The translations under genes were made by a program, and so were the position numbers. Positions 14,336-20,215 of a stretch of DNA of 20,215 nucleotides are shown here, one piece after another. Source of the DNA: JAYFNU01 sp964458545 (lineage in GTDB: Bacteria > Bacillota > Clostridia > Oscillospirales > Ruminococcaceae); the NCBI GenBank assembly GCA_964458545.1, contig CAYWJF010000029.1, positions 1-20,215 on the forward strand, given 5' to 3'. The stretch's first letter is position 1, and each line of letters begins with the position of its first letter. The notes beneath the pieces were generated by a model. That model ran no database searches. It was not told the origin of the DNA and saw only the letters and a program-made list of their open reading frames with translations.

Positions 14336-15204
14336 ATATCAATGCCTAAAAGCTGCTTCGCGAGAAGCCCTATTACGAAGGAGAGCGCCGCGACAGAGAG
14401 ACTTATTCCCGCCATCTCAAAGAAGCGTTTTTTGAAATTGAGGTCCTTTGCGACCGAGAGATAGTAGTTGAAAACGAGGATAATTAACACAACAATCGCG
14501 AGCATAGTAAAGAGCGCCCACAAAAACTGCTCGGACGAGAAAAGGAGGTATGGCAGTATCATACAAGCGACGGCGAAAAGGTACATAATGCCCGTGTAGG
14601 TCGCTGATTTAAACGGCTTTTCGTCGCCCGCCGCCTTTGAGGAAAGATATTCGCTCGACGCCATTGAAAGGGTGGCGGATATGCCTGTAATAAGCCCCGA
14701 AAGGGCGATAAGCTTTGTGTCGCGCAGCGCGAGCGAAAGACCCGCGAGGGTACCAGTAAGCTCCACAAGCGCGTCATTAAGCCCCAAGACCATAGAGCCG
14801 ACATACTGAAGGCGTTCCTCGTCGAGCATATCGAGAAGCTGTCTTTCGTGATTCTCCTCGTCCTTCGCTATCTGCTCGGCTATGCTTATCTCGGCGGATA
14901 TCTTTTCGTATGCGTCGTTCGCGGCGTTCTCGCCCTTCTCCATAAGCTTAATAGCGAAGGTGTAGCCGAGTATGCGAGAAAGAAAAGGTATCCAGAACAT
15001 TTTAAACCGCTTCGGGCTTACCTTCTTTTCGGTGTACGCCGCCCATATGTCGTGGTGCAAAAGCTCCTCGTCGCCTATAGTAATGAGGGTGGCTTTGTCC
15101 GCTTCGTTCTTCACGGTTTTTGCTATCTTATGATAGATATAATGCTCGGTAAGCTCGCTTTGCTGAAAGCGAAGCACCGTTTTTTCGGTTTCGGGTGAAA
15201 GCAT
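14332..15204 (-). CDS. VIT1/CCC1 family transporter with N-terminal ferritin-like domain
   Basis: A 290-residue two-domain protein, probably a membrane iron or manganese exporter or detoxifier. The N-terminal half (about 1-140) is a ferritin/rubrerythrin-like four-helix domain with ExxH-type metal sites, seen in DEELLHH and DEENHERQ, plus an acidic first helix (QQSELTEHYIYH). The C-terminal half (about 142-290) is the VIT domain with five hydrophobic helices and the signature GLNDALVELTGTLAGL followed by SMASSEYLSSKA. This domain pairing is known from MbfA-type and erythrin-VIT proteins. The start at 15204 (ATG) is chosen because AAAGGAGC lies 7 nt upstream; the longer in-frame TTG at 15222 would place that site inside the gene. 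It is divergent from murD and is the first gene of a two-gene operon. Confidence 0.92.
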   Translation of the reverse strand: MLSPETEKTVLRFQQSELTEHYIYHKIAKTVKNEADKATLITIGDEELLHHDIWAAYTEKKVSPKRFKMFWIPFLSRILGYTFAIKLMEKGENAANDAYEKISAEISIAEQIAKDEENHERQLLDMLDEERLQYVGSMVLGLNDALVELTGTLAGLSLALRDTKLIALSGLITGISATLSMASSEYLSSKAAGDEKPFKSATYTGIMYLFAVACMILPYLLFSSEQFLWALFTMLAIVVLIILVFNYYLSVAKDLNFKKRFFEMAGISLSVAALSFVIGLLAKQLLGIDI

Positions 15205-15224
15205 TTTTGTCGCTCCTTTCAAAA

Positions 15225-15240
15225 TTCAGAATATACTGAA
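15225..15240. promoter_or_regulatory. Palindrome at the start of the VIT1/CCC1 transcript, possible operator
   Basis: TTCAG (15225-15229) and CTGAA (15236-15240) form a 16-bp inverted repeat with a 6-bp spacer. It lies immediately downstream of the minus-strand -10 box, where a repressor would block initiation. It does not match the Fur or MntR consensus sites I know. Confidence 0.5.
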
Positions 15241-15246
15241 ATTATA
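15241..15246 (-). promoter_or_regulatory. Minus-strand -10 box for the VIT1/CCC1-GNAT operon
   Basis: A perfect TATAAT on the minus strand about 40 nt before the ATG. The -35 region at 17-nt spacing (TTCCAT) is poor, which would fit a promoter needing activation, or a weak promoter. Confidence 0.5.
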
Positions 15247-15277
15247 CAGCAAACCGCTACGCAATGGAATGGCTTTA

Positions 15278-15306
15278 TTGATATTGCGCCGTTAAAGTTA
15301 TATAAT
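15278..15306 (+). promoter_or_regulatory. Promoter of the murD operon
   Basis: TTGATA (15278-15283) and TATAAT (15301-15306) are spaced by exactly 17 nt; only one base departs from the sigma-A consensus. It drives the four-gene operon beginning at 15340. Confidence 0.88.
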
Positions 15307-15339
15307 ACATTTAAATAAATTTTTGGAGAAACGAAGCAG

Positions 15340-16731
15340 ATGACCGAAGAGATAAAACGTTACTACGAGGGCTTGCGCGGGAAAAGGGTATTCTTCCTCG
15401 GTGCGGGCATAAGCCATAAACAGCTTATAGAAAGCTTTCTTGATAAAGGGGCGCTTGTCACCCTTTGCGACAAGAAGAGCTTTTCTGAGCTCGGTGAATT
15501 CGGTGAAAGGATAAAGGCTAAGGGCGCTTCCTTTATTTTAGGCGAGGGTTACCTAAGCCGTCTTTCGGAAGCGGATATAGTTTTCAGAACGCCCGGCATA
15601 GATTACACGAAGCCCGAAATTCAAGCGGCTGTCAAGGCGAGGGTAAAGCTTACCTCGGAAATAGAGACCTTCTTCGACCTTTGCCCCGCGAGAATTATCG
15701 CCGTTACGGGCAGCGACGGAAAAACCACCACCACTACCCTTATCGCAAGGTTTCTTGAAGCGGCGGGCTTCACCGTCCACCTCGGCGGAAATATAGGAAG
15801 ACCGCTTCTGCCGATAATTGACGACGTAAAGGAAAGCGATTTCGCGGTGGTTGAGCTTTCCTCCTTCCAGCTTATTTCTATGAGAAAGAGTCCCGATATC
15901 GCGGTGGTAACGAATATGGCGCCGAACCACCTTGACCACCATAAGGATATGCGGGAATACATAGACGCGAAGCGAAACATCCTTCTTTACCAAAGCGCTG
16001 CTTCCGTCGCGGTGCTTAACGCCGAAAACGAAATTACGCGGAATATGCAAGCGGACGTAAAGGGCGAGCTTCGCTGGTTCAGCAGATTTAACCCCGTAGA
16101 AAACGGCGCGTATATGAATAAGAATAAGGAGCTTGTTATCGCTCGCGGCGGAAAGGAAACCGTCGTAATGAGTCTTAACGATATACTCCTTCGCGGCGAG
16201 CATAATAAAGAGAACGTCACCACGGCGGCGGCGGCGGTTATGTCGCTTGTGTCGAGCGAAGTAATAAAGAAAACCGCCGAAAGCTTTACGGGCGTAGAAC
16301 ACCGTATTGAATTCGTCCGCGAAAAGGACGGCGTAAAATGGTATAACGATTCGATAGGAACGTCTCCGACAAGAACCATAGCGGGGCTTCGCTCCTTCGA
16401 CGAAAAGCTTATTCTTATAGCGGGCGGTTATGACAAAAAGATATCCTACGCGCCGCTCGCGCCCGAGATTTTAAAGAGCGTAAAAATTCTTTTGTTAAGC
16501 GGACCTACAGCGGAGATAATAAAAGGAGAGGTTGAGGCGCTTGAGGGCTTCGAGGCAAGCGGGCTTCGCGTTATTATGACGAAGAATCTTGCCGAGGCGA
16601 CGGCTAAGGCAAACGAGCTTGCTAAAGGCGGCGATACGGTGCTTATGTCGCCGGCGTCCGCGTCCTTCGACGCTTATCCTAATTTTGAGGCGAGAGGAAA
16701 TCATTTCAAGGAGATGGTAAACAGCTTATGA
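15340..16731 (+). CDS. murD: UDP-N-acetylmuramoyl-L-alanine--D-glutamate ligase MurD
   Basis: MurD adds D-glutamate to UDP-MurNAc-L-Ala in cytoplasmic peptidoglycan synthesis. The 463-residue product has the Mur ligase three-domain layout. It has an N-terminal Rossmann-like UDP-binding domain (GKRVFFLGAGIS), a central ATPase domain with the P-loop GSDGKTT (124-130), NHLDHH (196-201) and the likely carbamylated lysine K211, and a C-terminal domain with HRIEFV, WYNDSIGTSP and the terminal SPASASFDAYPNFEARG block. The P-loop has GSDGKTT where most MurD proteins have GTNGKTT, a variant I regard as family-compatible. The ribosome binding site is GGAG, 11 nt upstream. Its stop overlaps the next ATG (ATGA). 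murD here lies outside a division/cell-wall cluster. Confidence 0.95.
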   Translation: MTEEIKRYYEGLRGKRVFFLGAGISHKQLIESFLDKGALVTLCDKKSFSELGEFGERIKAKGASFILGEGYLSRLSEADIVFRTPGIDYTKPEIQAAVKARVKLTSEIETFFDLCPARIIAVTGSDGKTTTTTLIARFLEAAGFTVHLGGNIGRPLLPIIDDVKESDFAVVELSSFQLISMRKSPDIAVVTNMAPNHLDHHKDMREYIDAKRNILLYQSAASVAVLNAENEITRNMQADVKGELRWFSRFNPVENGAYMNKNKELVIARGGKETVVMSLNDILLRGEHNKENVTTAAAAVMSLVSSEVIKKTAESFTGVEHRIEFVREKDGVKWYNDSIGTSPTRTIAGLRSFDEKLILIAGGYDKKISYAPLAPEILKSVKILLLSGPTAEIIKGEVEALEGFEASGLRVIMTKNLAEATAKANELAKGGDTVLMSPASASFDAYPNFEARGNHFKEMVNSL

Positions 16732-17759
16732 GCGACATTTACGAGATAATAGAAAAGCTTTGCGGCAGGCAGGGCGTTTCGGGAAGAGAAACGGTGGTTG
16801 CCGAGGCTCTTAAGGAAATACTTCACGATTACAATTGCGAAAGGGATACCCTCGGAAATCTTGTTGTAACGGTACGCGAGGCTAACGAGAACGAAAAGAC
16901 CGTTGTGCTTGAAGCGCATATGGACAGAATAGGGCTTATGGTCAGCCATATTACCGAGGACGGCTTCCTTCACGCGCTGTGTGTTGGCGGCACCGATACG
17001 CATACCCTTATGGGCAGCGAGGTTTTAATTAACACCGAAGATGGCGAAATACCCGCAGTTGTCGGGCTTCCGTTTCCATACCCCGCGAAACCCCACAATT
17101 CCGCTAAGGACAGCGAATACAAGATGCCGAAGTCGGACGAGATGTTTATAGATACGGGTCTTGAAAAGCCCGCGTCAAAGGTGAGGCTTGGCAACGAAAT
17201 AACGACTAAAGGTAAGGCAATAAAGCTTTTGGGCACTCGTGTGGCGGCGCCTTGTCTTGATGACCGAGCCTGCGTTGCCGCGCTAATTTATGCGGCAAAG
17301 CTCGCCACAAAGGACAAGCTTAATTGCGGCTTAAAGCTTCTTTTCTCCACCCGTGAGGAGATAGGGGGTATGGGCGCTGAAACGGGCGTATACTCGCTCG
17401 GCGCGGACTATGCCATAGCGGTGGACACCAACTCCGCCGTGTCTCCAGACGTAGAGGAGAAGGAGGGCACCGTTATCGGCAAGGGCGTGCAGATAGATAT
17501 CGCGCCGATACTCGATAACGGGCTTACCGAACGGCTTATTGAAACGGCAAAGAAGGAAAAGATAGATTATCAGCTCTTTGTTAGCGGCAGAAAAACAGGC
17601 ACCGACGCGGACGAGCTTTCAACCGTCGGCGCGGGAATACGCACGGCGCTTTTGTCCTTGCCCATTAGGTTTATGCACCACCCCTACGAGGTCGCGGACA
17701 CAGCCGACATAGAAAAAACGGGCGCGCTTCTCGCGGCGTTTGTAAAGGGGGTAGAATAG
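16728..17759 (+). CDS. M42 family metallopeptidase, first of a tandem pair
   Basis: A 343-residue binuclear metallo-aminopeptidase of the M42 family (glutamyl/TET aminopeptidase type), cytosolic and normally dodecameric. Metal and catalytic residues are in place: H64 and D66 (EAHMDRIG), bridging D178 (CLDDRAC), catalytic E210 with E211 (TREEIGGMG), D233 (AVDTNSA) and H317 (RFMHHPYEVA). The residue after HMD is Arg (HMDRIG), where most family members have Glu (HMDEIG/HMDEVG); this is close to the active site. The insert between the first two metal ligands (about 70-165) is the PDZ-like dimerisation subdomain. The start ATG overlaps the murD stop. It is followed without any gap by a second M42 gene of almost identical length but clearly diverged sequence. 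Confidence 0.93.
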   Translation: MSDIYEIIEKLCGRQGVSGRETVVAEALKEILHDYNCERDTLGNLVVTVREANENEKTVVLEAHMDRIGLMVSHITEDGFLHALCVGGTDTHTLMGSEVLINTEDGEIPAVVGLPFPYPAKPHNSAKDSEYKMPKSDEMFIDTGLEKPASKVRLGNEITTKGKAIKLLGTRVAAPCLDDRACVAALIYAAKLATKDKLNCGLKLLFSTREEIGGMGAETGVYSLGADYAIAVDTNSAVSPDVEEKEGTVIGKGVQIDIAPILDNGLTERLIETAKKEKIDYQLFVSGRKTGTDADELSTVGAGIRTALLSLPIRFMHHPYEVADTADIEKTGALLAAFVKGVE

Positions 17760-18794
17760 ATGAGCGCACTATTTGAAACAACAAAGATACTCAGCGACCT
17801 TTACGGCGTGTCGGGCAGGGAAACGGCTGTCGCCGACAAGATTGAGGAGATAGTAAAGCCCTACGCCGACACCGTATATCGCGACGCCTTAGGCAATCTT
17901 ATCGTTTTCAAGAAGGGTAAAACGGCTCCGAAATCACCCGTAATGCTCGCCGCTCATATGGACGAGGTCGGCTTTCTCGTAAGCTATATAACAGAAAAGG
18001 GACTTATTAAGCTAATTAACGCGGGCGGCGTTTATGGACAGTCGCTTGCGGGAAGAACGCTTTATTTCCCGCGCTCTGGAATTACCGGCGTGCTCGGTAA
18101 AGCGCCTATTCACGTCAGAAAGGACGAGGATAACGAAAAGGTACCGAAGCTTGACGACCTTTACGTTGATATCGGCGCGCTTTCCAAAGAGGAGGCGGAG
18201 AAGTTCGTTAAGCTCGGCGACGTTGCGGCATTCGATACCGTGCTTCGCGAGTTCGGCGACGGAAATATCCTCGGCAAGGCGATAGATGACCGACTCGGCT
18301 GCGCGCTCTTAATCGAGCTTTTGAAATCCGAGCTTCCGCTTGACTGTCATTTTGCGTTCACCGTGCAAGAGGAGTTGGGGCTTCGCGGAGCGAAAACAGC
18401 GGCGTTTGCCGTGCGCCCGAAAACGGCGATAATTATCGACTGTTGCGGCGCGGCGGATAACGCGGGCTTTAAGGATAACGACGTTATTGCGAGAAGCGGC
18501 GCTGGTCCGGTAATAAGCTACGCCGACCACGCCACCTTCTACGATTATGAGCTCTTTAACGCCACTTGCAAGGTGGCTGACGATAACGGAATAAAGTGGC
18601 AGACAAAGACCCGAATTTCAGGCGGCACCGACGCGGGTAGCGTTCATACCTCGGCGGACGGCGTAAAGGTAATAGGCATATCTATTGCCTCGCGCAATAT
18701 CCATTCCGCCGCCTCCACCGCTTCTCTAAAGGACGCAGAGGACACGCTTGCGCTGACGAAAAAGGTTTTGGAGTATTTAAGCAATGTTCAGTGA
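17760..18794 (+). CDS. M42 family metallopeptidase, second of a tandem pair
   Basis: A 344-residue M42 aminopeptidase that begins at the base after the stop of its neighbour (TAGATG) behind AAAGGGGG. Ligands are H66 and D68 (AAHMDEVG), D176 (AIDDRLGC), catalytic E204 with E205 (VQEELGLRGA), D227 (IIDCCGAAD) and H315 (SRNIHSAAS). The segment after D227 is CCGAAD, unlike the VTHAGD-type sequence common in the family. The two neighbours share VSGRET near residue 17 and the same domain order but differ through most of their length, so the duplication is old. They would be made together and may differ in side-chain specificity or form mixed complexes, as known for archaeal TET peptidases. The last 11 bases overlap the next gene. 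Confidence 0.93.
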   Translation: MSALFETTKILSDLYGVSGRETAVADKIEEIVKPYADTVYRDALGNLIVFKKGKTAPKSPVMLAAHMDEVGFLVSYITEKGLIKLINAGGVYGQSLAGRTLYFPRSGITGVLGKAPIHVRKDEDNEKVPKLDDLYVDIGALSKEEAEKFVKLGDVAAFDTVLREFGDGNILGKAIDDRLGCALLIELLKSELPLDCHFAFTVQEELGLRGAKTAAFAVRPKTAIIIDCCGAADNAGFKDNDVIARSGAGPVISYADHATFYDYELFNATCKVADDNGIKWQTKTRISGGTDAGSVHTSADGVKVIGISIASRNIHSAASTASLKDAEDTLALTKKVLEYLSNVQ

Positions 18795-20028
18795 ATTTGG
18801 CATTAGCGAGCGGCTTTGCGCGCTTGATAAAAAGCTAATGGAGAAATGCGCGCCGCACTTCAAAGAGATAGACGATACGGCAAGCTACAATCAGCTAAAG
18901 GTGCTTTCGGCGTTTACAAAGAACAGGGTCGGCGCACAGCACCTTGTCGGCTCAACGGGTTATGGTTACGGCGACACGGCGAGAGATACTCTCGACCGTG
19001 TTTTCGCCGACGCGGTCGGCGCTGAGGACGCGCTTTGCCGCGCTCAGTTTATGAGCGGCACCCATGCGTTAACCGTCGCGCTCTTCGGAATACTCCGTAC
19101 GGGCGATACACTTCTTGCCGCTACGGGCAAGCCTTACGATACCCTAAATTCGGTTATCGGAAAAGAGGGAGAGAGCTTCGGCTCGTTAAAGGATTTTGGA
19201 GTAAAGTATGACGAGCTTCCGCTTGTGAACGGAAAGCCGAACCTCTCAGAAATAGAAAAGCGCGCGAAGAACGCACGACTTGTTCATATTCAGCGCTCAC
19301 GCGGGTATGGAGACAGAAAGGCGTTTTCGGTAGACGAGATAGGTGAAATCTCCGCCGCCGTAAAGCGGGGCAACCCCGCCGCCATAGTGATGGTGGATAA
19401 CTGCTACGGTGAATTTACCGAAAGGCGCGAGCCGTTAGCTGTCGGCGCGGATTTAATTGTCGGTTCTCTTATAAAGAACCCCGGCGGCGCGATAGCCGAA
19501 ACGGGAGGCTACATAGCGGGGCGCGCGGACTGCGTGGAGCTTTGCGCTCACAGGCTAACCGCTCCCGGCACGGGACGAGAGATTGGCTCCTTTCCGTCGG
19601 GGCTTCGTCAGCTTTATCTCGGGCTTTACCTTTCGCCTATGATAACCGCCGAGGCACTAAAAACCAGCGTTTACGCAAGCGCGCTTTTTGAGGAGCTGGG
19701 CTACGGCGTTTCGCCGCGCTTCGACGAAAAGAGAAGCGATATAATAACGACGATAGAACTGAAGAACGGGGAAAACCTCACTAAATTCTGCGGCGCTATA
19801 CAAGCCGCCTCGCCCGTAGACAGCTTTGCCGCGCCCGAGGCGTGGGAGATGCCCGGGTACGACGACAAGGTTATTATGGCGGCGGGCGCGTTCACCTGTG
19901 GCTCGTCAATTGAGCTTTCCTGCGACGCGCCGATGAGGGAGCCGTTTAGGGTTTATCTCCAAGGCGGAATAAATCTAACTGCCTCTCGCTATGCGCTGTT
20001 GAGCGCAGGAGAGAAGATGAAGGGATAA
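18784..20028 (+). CDS. ynbB: Methionine gamma-lyase family / YnbB-like PLP enzyme (aluminium resistance family)
   Basis: A 414-residue fold-type I PLP protein of the YnbB/'aluminium resistance' family, related to cystathionine and methionine gamma-lyases; the true substrate is unclear. The Schiff-base lysine is K231 in GSLIKNPGG. Other family blocks are GYGYGDTARDTLDRVFA (about 59-75), FMSGTHAL (89-96), HIQRSRGY (168-175), DNCYGEF (205-211) and the C-terminal FRVYLQGGINL. The start at 18784 follows TTGGAG and overlaps the M42 gene by 11 nt. The 3' end is odd. The last 28 codons including the stop are repeated twice after the stop, in the same frame. The gene itself is full length and shows no damage, so copy 1 is the functional end. 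Confidence 0.9.
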   Translation: MFSEFGISERLCALDKKLMEKCAPHFKEIDDTASYNQLKVLSAFTKNRVGAQHLVGSTGYGYGDTARDTLDRVFADAVGAEDALCRAQFMSGTHALTVALFGILRTGDTLLAATGKPYDTLNSVIGKEGESFGSLKDFGVKYDELPLVNGKPNLSEIEKRAKNARLVHIQRSRGYGDRKAFSVDEIGEISAAVKRGNPAAIVMVDNCYGEFTERREPLAVGADLIVGSLIKNPGGAIAETGGYIAGRADCVELCAHRLTAPGTGREIGSFPSGLRQLYLGLYLSPMITAEALKTSVYASALFEELGYGVSPRFDEKRSDIITTIELKNGENLTKFCGAIQAASPVDSFAAPEAWEMPGYDDKVIMAAGAFTCGSSIELSCDAPMREPFRVYLQGGINLTASRYALLSAGEKMKG

Positions 20029-20196
20029 AGAGCCACCCTCCGCCTCGGCGGCATAAATTTGACAGCCTCTCGCTATGCGCTGTTGAGCGCGGGAGAGAAG
20101 ATGAAGGGATAAAGAGTTACTCTCCGCCTCGGCGGAATCAACCTTTCAGCCTCTCGCTACGCGCTGTTGAGCGCGGGAGAGAAGATGAACAAATAG
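19945..20196 (+). repeat. Three tandem 84-bp units derived from the 3' end of the ynbB-like gene
   Basis: Copy 1 (19945-20028) is the real gene end. Copies 2 (20029-20112) and 3 (20113-20196) follow with no spacer, each 84 bp or 28 codons. All three stay in one frame and end in a stop (TAA, TAA, TAG). The first six codons of copies 2 and 3 resemble each other (R-A/V-T-L-R-L) and differ from copy 1 (F-R-V-Y-L-Q). The next twenty codons encode the same peptide, GGINL(T/S)ASRYALLSAGEKM, in all three. Within it the copies differ almost only at silent sites, such as CTA/TTG/CTT for one leucine. The last residues are KG, KG and NK. Each copy also contains a conserved hairpin: CTCTC and GAGAG flank GCGCT-GTTG-AGCGC. 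The array may continue past the window only in diverged form, because 20197-20215 does not match the unit. Confidence 0.93.
20029..20196 (+). pseudogene. Two untranslated C-terminal stubs of a ynbB-like gene
   Basis: Copies 2 and 3 of the 84-bp unit encode a YnbB-like C-terminus but have no start codon or ribosome binding site. They lie after in-frame stops, so they should not be translated as such. The ATG inside each unit (in GAGAAGATGAA) opens only 2 codons before the stop. A small GC hairpin CCGC-CTCG-GCGG sits near the start of each stub. Their silent-site differences suggest that they descend from other full-length alleles or paralogues. An alternative is that they are an assembly artefact from mixed strains. 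Confidence 0.6.
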
Positions 20197-20215
20197 TTAT
20201 ACTGTGTTTAGCGTA

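Noticed and set aside
15205..15222. TTG at 15222 as start of the VIT1/CCC1 gene
   Set aside because: The strong site AAAGGAGC would then be inside the coding region; it is correctly placed for the ATG at 15204.
20026..20196. Stop-codon readthrough extending the ynbB-like protein through the repeats
   Set aside because: The frame is continuous, but the stops are TAA, TAA and TAG. Other genes here use all three stops normally, and repeating the C-terminal peptide has no structural logic in this enzyme family. A readthrough test could still be done by proteomics.
19945..20196. CRISPR-like or short tandem repeat array
   Set aside because: The units are contiguous 84-bp coding-derived repeats with no repeat-spacer pattern.

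Overview
The window looks like chromosomal DNA from a Gram-positive anaerobe of the class Clostridia (Bacillota), probably from a metagenome assembly. The grounds are moderately GC-rich coding DNA with AT-rich spacers, consensus sigma-A promoters, strong GGAGG-type ribosome binding sites, a group II ECF transporter module followed by truA, a zinc-finger ClpE-type unfoldase, and DUF5711/CvpA-type proteins. A run of exactly 10 N at 5879-5888, typical of automatic scaffolding, interrupts one gene.

Layout. 2-475 is the 3' end of a coiled-coil protein, possibly phage-related, that enters from the left. It ends at a bidirectional terminator shared with a convergent DUF6530-like gene (519-1025, minus). 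That gene has a near-perfect promoter whose start region is covered by a 41-bp double palindrome. Next come an unidentified structured RNA (about 1221-1487) ending in its own terminator, then a tRNA-Val(GAC) with its own promoter and terminator.

A promoter at 1774-1802 starts a twelve-gene co-directional run to 13705: ruvC-ruvA-ruvB (Holliday junction processing), glmM (amino sugar for the cell wall), a class I methyltransferase split by the N gap, ecfA1-ecfA2-ecfT (vitamin uptake energising module), truA (tRNA pseudouridine synthase, apparently with an AUA start), a DUF5711 membrane-anchored protein, cvpA and a clpE-like AAA+ unfoldase. Most gaps are 17 nt or less and many genes overlap, so this is probably one long housekeeping transcript. 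A bidirectional terminator at 13716-13745 separates it from a convergent minus-strand pair: a GNAT acetyltransferase coupled to a ferritin-like/VIT1-CCC1 metal transporter. The transporter is divergent from a second plus-strand operon, murD - M42 peptidase - M42 peptidase - ynbB-like PLP enzyme.

The most unusual structure is at the right end. After the ynbB-like stop codon, the last 28 codons of the gene, including the stop, are repeated twice more at an exact 84-bp period (20029-20112 and 20113-20196). The copies differ mainly at synonymous sites, which neutral decay of untranslated duplicates would not predict. Other points worth a second look are the AUA start of truA, the DUF6530 operator, the unidentified RNA, a compensated change of the near-invariant T-stem pair in the tRNA, and a possible sliding-clamp motif at the RuvB C-terminus.
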